Part shown: positions 35,762-43,865 of the stretch, piece after piece
How the letters are laid out: the number at the start of each line of letters is the position of its first letter
Numbering within the stretch: position 1 is the first letter of the stretch
Made by a program: the position numbers and the translations under genes
NCBI RefSeq assembly: GCF_040026395.1
Contig: NZ_CP157278.1
Coordinates: forward strand, 4,154,001-4,218,000
Direction: 5' to 3'
DNA length: 64,000 nucleotides
From: Pedobacter lusitanus
GTDB lineage: Bacteria; Bacteroidota; Bacteroidia; Sphingobacteriales; Sphingobacteriaceae
Notes under the pieces: model-generated
Database searches by the model: none
What the model was told of the DNA's origin: nothing
Seen by the model: only the letters and a program-made list of their open reading frames with translations

Positions 35762-35837
35762 TGAGTCCACCATGAGTCCACAGTGAGTCCACGTTGAGTC
35801 CACCTTTTTGTGGAAATACGTGGACTCGCTGTGGACC
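35762..35837. repeat. 11-bp-phased array of TGAGTCCAC, four direct plus inverted copies
   Basis: TGAGTCCAC occurs at 35762, 35773, 35784 and 35795, exactly 11 bases apart. On the other side, complement copies GTGGACTC (35820-35827) and GTGGAC (35831-35836) are again 11 apart, with a degenerate GTGGA at 35810. The copies therefore face the same side of the helix, as in a cooperative protein-binding site. The last direct copy can also pair with 35820-35827 as a hairpin. Confidence 0.75.
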
Positions 35838-36004
35838 TGCGGCAGAGGTGAGCTGGATAGATACAGAGGTCTGACGTAGTCCTCATTATTCAATGTTATT
35901 CGGGATAAAATGAAAAAGTAGATGATGGATTTCCGCGTTTCCGTTAACTGTGTGAATAAAACAGACCAAAATTAAAATTGGTTTTATTACAATAATTAAT
36001 TTGT

Positions 36005-36012
36005 TAGATTTG
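36005..36012 (+). promoter_or_regulatory. -7 promoter box (TAGATTTG) for the acyl-CoA ligase gene
   Basis: It matches TAnnTTTG; a TTG at 35978-35980 is 24 bases upstream, slightly longer than usual. The leader would be about 85 bases. Confidence 0.45.
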
Positions 36013-36101
36013 GGAATAACAAAGTAATCCGGAACTAATTTCGTTCTTTGAACCTGACCAGGTTCATCTGTACAAAACATTTAAAAGACAAAATCAAGAT
36101 T

Positions 36102-37883
36102 ATGCCTGTAACTGTAACAAGAGTATTTGATTTACTGAAATACAATTTAGAGAAATTTCCAAAAGACGAATTTATTAGTGGAAAGGTTAATGGAGTATGG
36201 AAAAAATATAGCACCCGGCAATTTTCTGATACTGCTGACAACCTGAGCAAAGGACTGCTTCAGCTGGGTTTGGTAAAGGGCGACAGGATAGCCGTCATGT
36301 CTCATAACAGACCCGAATGGAATATCGCGGACTTTGCCGTAAACCAGTTTGGTGGTTATCACGTGCCTTTGTATCCTACGCTGGCTGAACATGATATTAA
36401 GTTTATTTTAGAAAATGCCGGAGTAAGTGTGTTTTTTGTTGAAGATGAGACTTTGTTTCAGAAGGTAAAACCGATTTGTGCAGAAGTTAATCCGGAACTG
36501 AAAATTTACACTTTTAATGAAGTTGCCGGGGCAGATAACTGGACAAAGCTGGTTGAATCAGGAGAGAAAAGTGAAGGTATAGATCTGGAGACTTATCGTG
36601 CAGCAGTAACTGCGGATGATGTACTGACCCTGATTTATACTTCTGGTACCACCGGAACTCCGAAAGGCGTAATGCTTAAACACAGTAATCTTGTCCAGAA
36701 CTTTATCAACTCTGCGGTAGTTGTGCCACCGGGGCTGGAAAAGGGACTCAGCTTTTTGCCTTTATCTCATATTTTTGAGCGAATGATTGTGTACTTGTAT
36801 CTGTATATGGGAGTTTCTGTATACTATGCGGAAAGTATGGACACCATTGTTGCCGATATTCAGTCTGTCAAACCTAATGCTTTTTCTACAGTGCCGAGAC
36901 TGCTGGAAAAAGTGTATGATAAGATTATGGAAAAAGGGAAAGCGCTTACCGGAATTAAAAGAGGTATTTTCTTCTGGTCTGTGGCCCTTGCCGAACAATT
37001 CGATATGAACAGTGGCTGGTTTTATAAACTGAAACTGGGTATTGCAAGAAAACTGGTCTTTAAGAAATGGCAGGAAGCACTGGGTGGAAATATCGTAGTT
37101 ATTGTTTCCGGAGGTGCTGCACTGAATCCACGTCTGGCACGTATTTTCTGGGCTGCCGGAATGCCTGTTTTTGAAGGATACGGGTTAACAGAGACTTCGC
37201 CGGTAATTACTGTTAATCATTTTGAAAATGCAATGTTCGGTACTGTCGGACCTGTTATAGATGGAGTAGAGGTTAAGATTGCGGAAGATGGAGAAGTACT
37301 TACCAGGGGTCATAATGTAATGAAAGGCTATTATAAGAGAGAAGACCTGACTGCTGAGGCTATCGATAAGGACGGCTGGTTTCATACAGAGGACATTGGT
37401 GAACTGGTGAACGGAAGGTTCCTGAAGATTACCGATCGTAAAAAAGAAATTTTCAAAACTGCAGGCGGTAAATATGTTGCACCGCAGATGCTGGAAAATA
37501 AATATAAAGAATCTGTACTGATTGATCATATTATGGTACTTGGCGAAAATCGCAAATTTCCATCAGCACTGATCGTTCCGAATTTTGAAGCATTGAAATC
37601 CTGGTGTGCTAAAAAAGGGATTAATTATACGACCAATGAAGAAATGGTTCAGCATCCTCAGGTGCTTGAAAAATATAATCAGGAGATTGCAAACGGTTCT
37701 AAGGAGTTTGGAAAGTGGGAGCAGGTTAAACGGTTTGTGTTATTAACTAAAACATGGAGTATAGAAGGAGGTGAATTCACTCCTAAGTTAAGTTTAAAAA
37801 GAAAAATTATTCTGGAGAAAAATAAAGATCTGATAGAGAAAATGTATAAAGATGCAGAAGACTATAAACCAGAAAAAAATTAA
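36102..37883 (+). CDS. long-chain acyl-CoA synthetase (AMP-forming)
   Basis: A 593-residue adenylate-forming ligase that activates fatty acids to acyl-CoA via acyl-AMP. The start MPVTVTRVFD at 36102 is chosen over one 18 codons upstream because the family begins there. Motifs: the P-loop YTSGTTGTPKG (about residue 195), VSGGAALNPRLARIFWAAG, EGYGLTETSP and DGWFHTEDIGE, with the hinge region TDRKKEIFKTAGGKYVAP characteristic of the long-chain (FAA/FadD15-like) branch. It is probably membrane-associated. It supplies acyl-CoA for the fadN-fadA-fadE genes encoded 2 kb downstream, although the OmpA gene lies between, so it is not in the same operon. Confidence 0.93.
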   Translation: MPVTVTRVFDLLKYNLEKFPKDEFISGKVNGVWKKYSTRQFSDTADNLSKGLLQLGLVKGDRIAVMSHNRPEWNIADFAVNQFGGYHVPLYPTLAEHDIKFILENAGVSVFFVEDETLFQKVKPICAEVNPELKIYTFNEVAGADNWTKLVESGEKSEGIDLETYRAAVTADDVLTLIYTSGTTGTPKGVMLKHSNLVQNFINSAVVVPPGLEKGLSFLPLSHIFERMIVYLYLYMGVSVYYAESMDTIVADIQSVKPNAFSTVPRLLEKVYDKIMEKGKALTGIKRGIFFWSVALAEQFDMNSGWFYKLKLGIARKLVFKKWQEALGGNIVVIVSGGAALNPRLARIFWAAGMPVFEGYGLTETSPVITVNHFENAMFGTVGPVIDGVEVKIAEDGEVLTRGHNVMKGYYKREDLTAEAIDKDGWFHTEDIGELVNGRFLKITDRKKEIFKTAGGKYVAPQMLENKYKESVLIDHIMVLGENRKFPSALIVPNFEALKSWCAKKGINYTTNEEMVQHPQVLEKYNQEIANGSKEFGKWEQVKRFVLLTKTWSIEGGEFTPKLSLKRKIILEKNKDLIEKMYKDAEDYKPEKN

Positions 37884-38140
37884 ATAATTGTAGATAAATA
37901 GTAATATATGATCTTTAAGGTTGAAAATTATTTGTCTGGTTTCTTTATAATCCATACCTTGGCGCCATTATTGGGCTTTCTGTTCACTTAAAACGGCAGA
38001 TTTTGCTTCATTAAACATACAGTTTATGAAGAAAAACCTGTCTCTAAAGTGCTCAGGGCCTTGTAAACTAATTTGGTATAGATATTGCTTAAGTATCAAA
38101 AAAAAATACCAGAACTATTTTTTTTTATTAAACTCATATT

Positions 38141-39472
38141 ATGAAACAAAAATTATTTAAAAGTCTGCCGGTAGCTTTAGCTGCCCTTTTCATTGGTGGT
38201 GCTGCACAGGCGCAGGAGCAACCAGCAACTAATGCTGCACAACAGTTCAGTACTTGGTCTATCGGTGTTAACGCTGGTGTTTTAACTCCAACTTCTCCGC
38301 TAGGTGGAAAAAACGATTTCTCTAAGAACAGTTCTAGTTTAGGATATGGTCTTTACATCAAAAAACAATTCACTCCATATTTCTCTTTGAAATTAGACGG
38401 AATCAGAGGTAAACTGAAAGGTGATAACTCTAAATCATTCAATGATGGTAAAGGTCCTGCTATTGTAGGCGGAACTACTGCTTTTGAAACAGAATTGAAC
38501 TATGCAGCTACTTTAAGTGCTGAAGTAAACATGTTCAACATTGATATGTTCAGAAAACAAGATGCATTACAGTTATTTGTAACAGGTGGTGCTGGTTTAG
38601 CTGGTTACAAACCAAAAGTTACTGTTGGTGGTGTAACTTCTGAATATCCAAAAAATGTTAAAGAATTAGTTATCCCTGTAGGATTAGGTGCTAGATTTAA
38701 AGTTTCTGAAAAAGTTAACTTTAACTTAGGATGGTCTATCTACTTTGTTGATGGTGATAACGTTGATGGTACTTACCGTCAGAACAACAATGACAAATTC
38801 TCTTACGCTCACGCTGGTTTAGAGTTTGCATTAGGAAAAGGAAAACAATTAGCTTTCCACAATCCGGTTGCTGCTACTTATGACGAAGCTGTTCAGGCTA
38901 AAAACATTGCTAACTCTTTAAGAAGCGATTTAGATGCTCAAAAATCTGAAAACGCTAAATTAAGAACTGAAATGAGCGATCTTTTAAAAGATACTGACGG
39001 TGACGGTGTTGCTGATAAATTGGATAAATGTCCTAACACTCCATCAGGAACTGTTGTTGATGGTGCTGGATGTCCATTAGTTGCTCCAACTCCTGTTGTA
39101 ACTGAAAAAGTAATTATCACTGATGCTGATCGTAAAGTTGTTAAACAAGCGATTAAAGATCTTGAATTTGATTTAGGTAAATCTACTATCAGAGCTAAAT
39201 CTTATACTTCATTGAACCGTGTTGCTAACTTATTAGTAACTAAAAACTTTAGCCTTAAATTAGCTGGTCACACAGATAATACTGGTAGAGCTGCTTCTAA
39301 CATGAAATTATCTAAAGACAGAGCTGAATCAGTTAAAGCTTATTTAGTTTCTCAAGGTGCTAATGCATCTCGTATCGAAGCTACTGGTTACGGTCAAAAC
39401 CAACCAATTGCATCTAACAAAAATGCAGCTGGTCGTCAGAAAAACAGAAGAGTAGAATTTACTTTATACTAG
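38141..39472 (+). CDS. OmpA family outer-membrane protein, probably highly expressed
   Basis: A 443-residue protein: signal peptide (ending GGAAQAQ, about residue 24), an N-terminal eight-strand barrel (about 35-235), a thrombospondin type 3-like calcium motif (DTDGDGVADKLDKCPNTPSG, about 285-305) and a C-terminal OmpA peptidoglycan-binding domain (about 330-443; LEFDLGKSTI, LAGHTDNTG, LSKDRAESVKAYL). Its codon use is strikingly narrow (GCT, GGT, ACT, TTA, AAA, GAA) compared with its neighbours, as expected for a very abundant major outer-membrane protein. It has its own terminator. It should link the outer membrane to the cell wall. Confidence 0.93.
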   Translation: MKQKLFKSLPVALAALFIGGAAQAQEQPATNAAQQFSTWSIGVNAGVLTPTSPLGGKNDFSKNSSSLGYGLYIKKQFTPYFSLKLDGIRGKLKGDNSKSFNDGKGPAIVGGTTAFETELNYAATLSAEVNMFNIDMFRKQDALQLFVTGGAGLAGYKPKVTVGGVTSEYPKNVKELVIPVGLGARFKVSEKVNFNLGWSIYFVDGDNVDGTYRQNNNDKFSYAHAGLEFALGKGKQLAFHNPVAATYDEAVQAKNIANSLRSDLDAQKSENAKLRTEMSDLLKDTDGDGVADKLDKCPNTPSGTVVDGAGCPLVAPTPVVTEKVIITDADRKVVKQAIKDLEFDLGKSTIRAKSYTSLNRVANLLVTKNFSLKLAGHTDNTGRAASNMKLSKDRAESVKAYLVSQGANASRIEATGYGQNQPIASNKNAAGRQKNRRVEFTLY

Positions 39473-39491
39473 TCTGAAACCAATATTTCGG

Positions 39492-39524
39492 AAGCCGCCA
39501 GGGTCAAACCTGGCGGCTTTTTTT
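39492..39524 (+). terminator. rho-independent terminator after the OmpA gene
   Basis: An 11-base G+C-rich stem, AAGCCGCCAGG (39492-39502) with 39509-39519, a six-base loop and a following T-run. Confidence 0.92.
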
Positions 39525-39628
39525 GTGCTCTTTTTTTTATCAGTATGTAATTGTTTTTTAGCGGATATGAGGCTATCATGGTTTTGATATTCATTTCTTT
39601 AGGGGATCTGAAAAATCATAATGGTTTC

Positions 39629-39659
39629 TTGGATACTTGATTTTTATTCTTTAGCTTTG
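39629..39659 (+). promoter_or_regulatory. promoter of the marR-fadNAE operon
   Basis: TTG at 39629-39631 and TAGCTTTG at 39652-39659 are 20 bases apart, a full match to the Bacteroidota -33/-7 pattern. The marR ATG lies 20 bases beyond. Confidence 0.65.
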
Positions 39660-39679
39660 TTATGCAAGCATAGTAATTA

Positions 39680-40138
39680 ATGAAACAACAGGAAACAATA
39701 GATTATTTATTGAAAGTGGTTTGGCAGAACATGTCCAACACCTATAATCAGATCGCATCAGGCTTTGGAATCACACAAGCTATTGGTTATGTGCTGATTA
39801 ATATTGATAAAGATGGTACAGCAGTCTCACAGCTTGCGGGATTGCTCGGGGTTAAGGCCACCAGTTTGTCGAGAATGCTAAACAATATGGAAGAATCAGG
39901 GTTAATATACAGGGAGGCTTCTTCCGGCGATAAAAGATCCGTAAAAGTCTTTCTGACTGACTTCGGCAGAGAGAAGCGGCAGGTGGCAAAAAGTGTTGTC
40001 CGTTCTTTCAATGAATACCTGAATGATCATTTGGCTGTCTCAGAAAAAGCCAGCCTGGTACAAAGCTTACAGAAATTAAATAAACTCACTTTAGCATATA
40101 CAGTAACTACAGGAAATGATGAACAAAAAGATAAATAA
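39680..40138 (+). CDS. MarR family transcriptional regulator
   Basis: A 152-residue winged-helix regulator: DNA-binding core around GTAVSQLAGLLGVKATSLSRMLNNMEESGLI (about 48-78) and the wing RSVKVFLTDFGREK. It overlaps the start of fadN by 23 bases, so its translation is coupled to the beta-oxidation genes. Control of those genes in response to acyl-CoA or fatty acid is the natural inference; the sequence alone does not show whether it represses or activates. B. subtilis uses the TetR-type FadR for its fadNAE-related genes, so a MarR regulator here is a different solution. Confidence 0.9.
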   Translation: MKQQETIDYLLKVVWQNMSNTYNQIASGFGITQAIGYVLINIDKDGTAVSQLAGLLGVKATSLSRMLNNMEESGLIYREASSGDKRSVKVFLTDFGREKRQVAKSVVRSFNEYLNDHLAVSEKASLVQSLQKLNKLTLAYTVTTGNDEQKDK

Positions 40139-42524
40139 AGTAGCGGTATTAGGCTCCGGTATCATGGGCTCACGCATTGCTTGTCACTTTGCGAATATTG
40201 GTGTAGAAGTATTGTTGTTAGACATCGCACCGAAAGAACTCAGCCCTGAGGAAACAGCAAAAGGGTTGACGCTGGATAATCCGGCGGTTCAGAACCGTAT
40301 TGTCAATGCAGCTTTGCAGAATGCCATTAAGACTAATCCTTCTCCGGTTTATACCAAAAAAGTAGTCAACAAAATTACAACAGGTAATTTTGATGCCGAC
40401 ATGGCAAAAATTGCCGGTGTAGACTGGATTATTGAGGTTGTAGTTGAAAATCTTGATATTAAGAAAAAGGTATTTGAGCAGGTGGAGCAATTCCGCAAGG
40501 CAGGTACTTTGGTTACTTCAAATACTTCAGGTATTCCTATTCACCTGATGACTGAAGGCAGAAGTGAGGATTTCAAAGCAAATTTCTGCGGAACGCACTT
40601 TTTTAATCCGCCGCGTTATCTGCGTTTACTGGAAATCATTCCAACTCCTGATACCAAACCTGAACTGGTAGATTTCTTAATGCATTACGGAGATAAGTTT
40701 CTGGGTAAAACAACGGTTTTATGTAAGGATACTCCGGCGTTCATCGCTAACAGGGTAGGTGTATATTCTATGATGGCTTTACTGCATCTGGTAGACAAAT
40801 TGGATCTGACAGTTGAAGAGGTAGATAAATTTACCGGTCCTGCTTTAGGCAGACCAAAATCTGCTACTTTCCGTACTTCTGATGTGGTAGGTTTAGATAC
40901 GATGATCAAAGTATCAAAAGGATTGTATGATAACTGTCCTGATGATAAAGCACACGAGCTGTTTAAGCTTCCTGACTATGTAGTCAAAATGGAAGAGAAT
41001 AAATGGCTGGGCGATAAAACGAAACAGGGTTTTTATAAAAAGACAAAAACTGCTGACGGTAAAACAGAAATTTTAGCGCTTGATCTGAAAACAATGGAGT
41101 ATCGCACGCAGCAAAAAGTTAAATCTGCAACACTGGACCTGACAAAACCTATTGAAAATGTCAGAGACAGAATGAAAGTTTTTGCTGCCGGTAAAGATAA
41201 GGCTGGAGAAGTATTCAGACATTCTTTCTTTGGTCTGTTTGAATATGTATCTGACAGAATTCCGGAAATTGCAGACGAGTTGTACAGAATAGATGACGCT
41301 TTACGTGCCGGATTTGGATGGGACTTAGGTCCGTTTGAAGTCTGGGATGCTGTAGGTGTTACTGAGTCGCTTGAAGGCATGAAAAAATATGGACATGAGG
41401 CTGCTGCCTGGGTTCATGAAATGCTGGCTGCTGGTCATACTTCTTTTTACAAAGTAGAAGACGGTGTTAAAAAATATTACGATATCCCTTCTAAAAGTTA
41501 TAAAGCATTACCTGGGGCTGATTCGTTCATTGTCCTGGATAATATACGGACGACTAAAACGATATGGAAAAACTCCGGTGCTTCCATTCTGGATTTAGGT
41601 GACGGAATTCTGAATGTAGAGTTCCATTCAAAAATGAATACGATAGGGGGCGATACCCTTCAGGCTATCAATAAAGCAATAGACCTGGCAGAAAAAGATT
41701 ACAGAGGGGTAGTTATCGGTAATGACGGGGCTAACTTCTCGGCAGGTGCCAATGTAGGTATGATTTTCATGATGGCTGTAGAGCAGGAGTGGGATGAATT
41801 GAATATGGCTATCAGAGCTTTCCAGAATACGTCTATGCGAATCAGATACTCTTCTATTCCGGTTGTTGTGGCTCCTCATAACCTGACACTGGGTGGTGGC
41901 TGTGAATTCAGTTTACATGCAGATCATGTACAGCTGAATGCAGAGACCTATATGGGGCTGGTAGAATTTGGTGTCGGTGTGATTCCTGGTGGTGGCGGAA
42001 CAAAAGAATTTGCTTTGCGTGCTTCTGATGAATACAAAGATGATCAGATTGTTCAGAATGTATTAAAGGATCGTTTCCTGACTATAGGAATGGCAAAGGT
42101 TTCAACTTCTGCACTGGAAGCATTTGAATTAGGTTATTTACAAAAAGATAAATTCTCGGTTTCAATGAACAGAAGCAGGCTGATTGCTGATGCAAAAGCT
42201 AAAGCAATTGAGCTGGCAGATGCTGGTTATACACAACCTGTCAGAAGAACTGATATCCGGGTATTGGGTAAACAGGGACTGGGAATTGTTTATGCAGGAG
42301 CAAATACAATGTATTCCGGTCATTATATTTCTGAACATGATAAAAAAATCTCAGAAAAATTGGGTTATGTGATGTGTGGCGGAGATTTATCTTCTCCTAC
42401 AGAGGTAACTGAACAATATCTGCTGGATTTAGAGAGAGAAGCTTTCTTATCGCTTTGCGGTGAACGAAAAACATTGGAGAGGATTCAGAGTATTGTCACT
42501 AAGGGTAAACCACTTCGTAACTAA
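40116..42524 (+). CDS. fadN: 3-hydroxyacyl-CoA dehydrogenase / enoyl-CoA hydratase, FadN-type
   Basis: An 802-residue bifunctional beta-oxidation enzyme. The N-terminal Rossmann fold KVAVLGSGIMGSRIACHFA (about 8-26) binds NAD; CGTHFFNPPRYLRLLEIIP and the 3HCDH C-terminal domain follow. The crotonase domain is at the C-terminal end (about 490-700; NDGANFSAGANVG and the oxyanion loop NLTLGGGCEFSLHAD). This order, dehydrogenase first, is that of Bacillus FadN and the reverse of E. coli FadB. Two adjacent ATGs (40116, 40119) are possible starts. It hydrates enoyl-CoA and oxidises the hydroxyacyl-CoA for FadA thiolysis. Confidence 0.93.
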   Translation: MMNKKINKVAVLGSGIMGSRIACHFANIGVEVLLLDIAPKELSPEETAKGLTLDNPAVQNRIVNAALQNAIKTNPSPVYTKKVVNKITTGNFDADMAKIAGVDWIIEVVVENLDIKKKVFEQVEQFRKAGTLVTSNTSGIPIHLMTEGRSEDFKANFCGTHFFNPPRYLRLLEIIPTPDTKPELVDFLMHYGDKFLGKTTVLCKDTPAFIANRVGVYSMMALLHLVDKLDLTVEEVDKFTGPALGRPKSATFRTSDVVGLDTMIKVSKGLYDNCPDDKAHELFKLPDYVVKMEENKWLGDKTKQGFYKKTKTADGKTEILALDLKTMEYRTQQKVKSATLDLTKPIENVRDRMKVFAAGKDKAGEVFRHSFFGLFEYVSDRIPEIADELYRIDDALRAGFGWDLGPFEVWDAVGVTESLEGMKKYGHEAAAWVHEMLAAGHTSFYKVEDGVKKYYDIPSKSYKALPGADSFIVLDNIRTTKTIWKNSGASILDLGDGILNVEFHSKMNTIGGDTLQAINKAIDLAEKDYRGVVIGNDGANFSAGANVGMIFMMAVEQEWDELNMAIRAFQNTSMRIRYSSIPVVVAPHNLTLGGGCEFSLHADHVQLNAETYMGLVEFGVGVIPGGGGTKEFALRASDEYKDDQIVQNVLKDRFLTIGMAKVSTSALEAFELGYLQKDKFSVSMNRSRLIADAKAKAIELADAGYTQPVRRTDIRVLGKQGLGIVYAGANTMYSGHYISEHDKKISEKLGYVMCGGDLSSPTEVTEQYLLDLEREAFLSLCGERKTLERIQSIVTKGKPLRN

Positions 42525-42606
42525 CCAGAGGATTTAAAAATATAATGTTTAACAGGAAAGAACCAAAGAATTTTTTCGGCAGGACTTTTCTTAACTAGAT
42601 TAAAAA

Positions 42607-43785
42607 ATGCAAGAAGCATATATCATAGCAGGTTTACGTACAGCAGTGGGCAAAGCACCACGTGGCGTATTTCGTTTTACCAGGGCCGATGATCTGGCTG
42701 CTGAAGTAATCAAACAGTTGGTGGCCTCGGTACCTAATCTGGATAAAGAACAAATAGATGATGTGATTGTTGGGAATGCAACACCAGAGGCAGAGCAGGG
42801 ATTAAATATAGGCCGTATGATCTCCCTGATGGGCTTGGATACGGTGAAAGTTCCAGGTGTTACTGTAAACAGGTATTGCGCATCCGGGCTGGATACTATT
42901 GCTACTGCGGTAGCAAAAATTAAAAGCGGAATGGCAGACTGTATTATCGCCGGTGGGGTAGAGGTGATGTCAGGAATGCCTTTTGGCGGATGGAAAGTAG
43001 TACCTAATTTTGAAGTAGCTAAAAAGAACCCGGACTGGTACTGGGGGATGGGGCTTACTGCCGAAGCGGTAGCCAGTGAATATAAGGTGAGCAGGGAAGA
43101 TCAGGATGAGTTTGCTTTCAGATCTAATATGAAAGCAGTGGAAGCGATTAAAAATGGTCATTTAAAAGCAGGAGTAGCACCGATCACGGTTACTGAAAAT
43201 TATCTGGATGGTCAGATGAAAAAGAAGACCAGAAGTTATGTGGTGGATACTGATGAAGGTCCGCGTGCAGATACTACGCTGGATAAACTAGCTAAACTTA
43301 AACCCGTTTTTGCAGCTGACGGAAGTGTTACTGCAGGAAACTCTTCTCAGACGTCTGATGGTGCTGCCTTTGTTCTGGTGGTATCTGAAAGTAAACTGAA
43401 AGAATTAGGGGTAGAGCCGATTGCCCGCCTGGTAAGTTATGGTGTGGTAGGTGTACCGCCAAGAATTATGGGTGTCGGCCCGATTGAGGCAATTCCACTG
43501 GCATTAAAGAAAGCTGGTCTGACACTGGAACAAATGGATCTGATTGAACTGAATGAAGCTTTTGCTTCTCAGTCTCTGGCAGTGGTAAGAGCTCTGGGAA
43601 TTAATCAGGATATCGTGAATGTTAACGGTGGCGCTATTGCTTTAGGTCATCCGCTGGGATGTACCGGGGCAAAACTCTCTGTACAATTGTTCAATGAGCT
43701 GAAACGCAGAAACGGTAAATACGGAATGGTAACGATGTGTGTGGGTAGCGGACAAGGGGCTGCCGGTGTTTTTGAACTTCTTTAG
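42607..43785 (+). CDS. fadA: acetyl-CoA C-acyltransferase (3-ketoacyl-CoA thiolase)
   Basis: A 392-residue degradative thiolase. The nucleophile Cys91 ([11 protein letters not shown]), His348 ([11 protein letters not shown]) and the general-base Cys378 (MCVGSGQG) are all present. It cleaves 3-ketoacyl-CoA with CoA to give acetyl-CoA and a shortened acyl-CoA, the last step of each beta-oxidation turn. It starts 82 bases after fadN and precedes fadE by 80 bases on the same strand, with no terminator between. The position and neighbours match the fadN-fadA-fadE arrangement of Bacillus. Use in biosynthetic direction is unlikely in this context. Confidence 0.95.
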   Translation: MQEAYIIAGLRTAVGKAPRGVFRFTRADDLAAEVIKQLVASVPNLDKEQIDDVIVGNATPEAEQGLNIGRMISLMGLDTVKVPGVTVNRYCASGLDTIATAVAKIKSGMADCIIAGGVEVMSGMPFGGWKVVPNFEVAKKNPDWYWGMGLTAEAVASEYKVSREDQDEFAFRSNMKAVEAIKNGHLKAGVAPITVTENYLDGQMKKKTRSYVVDTDEGPRADTTLDKLAKLKPVFAADGSVTAGNSSQTSDGAAFVLVVSESKLKELGVEPIARLVSYGVVGVPPRIMGVGPIEAIPLALKKAGLTLEQMDLIELNEAFASQSLAVVRALGINQDIVNVNGGAIALGHPLGCTGAKLSVQLFNELKRRNGKYGMVTMCVGSGQGAAGVFELL

Positions 43786-43865
43786 TGCTGAGTTAACAGC
43801 ACTTGATTATAAAATTTAAAAATGAAATCTCCGGGAATTCCCGGTAGGGATCAGCTACAAAAAAT

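Larger units (their letters stand above)
35658..36101. other. 444-bp divergent intergenic region
   Basis: It lies between the outer-membrane protein gene (minus) and the acyl-CoA ligase gene (plus). It holds the phased repeat array at 35762-35837 and the ligase -7 box at 36005-36012. Short minus-strand frames crossing the array have repetitive, Trp/Thr/Ser-rich translations and do not look like genes. Confidence 0.6.

Noticed and set aside
35674..35893. Two minus-strand frames crossing the phased repeat array
   Set aside because: Their translations are built from the 11-bp repeats and are rich in Trp, Thr, Ser and Asp; no signal, domain or promoter supports them. Two different frames are open equally, as expected of repeats without stops.
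38026..38157. A short plus-strand frame beginning MKKNLSLKCSGPC before the OmpA gene
   Set aside because: It overlaps the OmpA start codon, its composition is unlike local genes (many Lys, Tyr and Asn from A+T-rich DNA), and no promoter or homology is recognisable.
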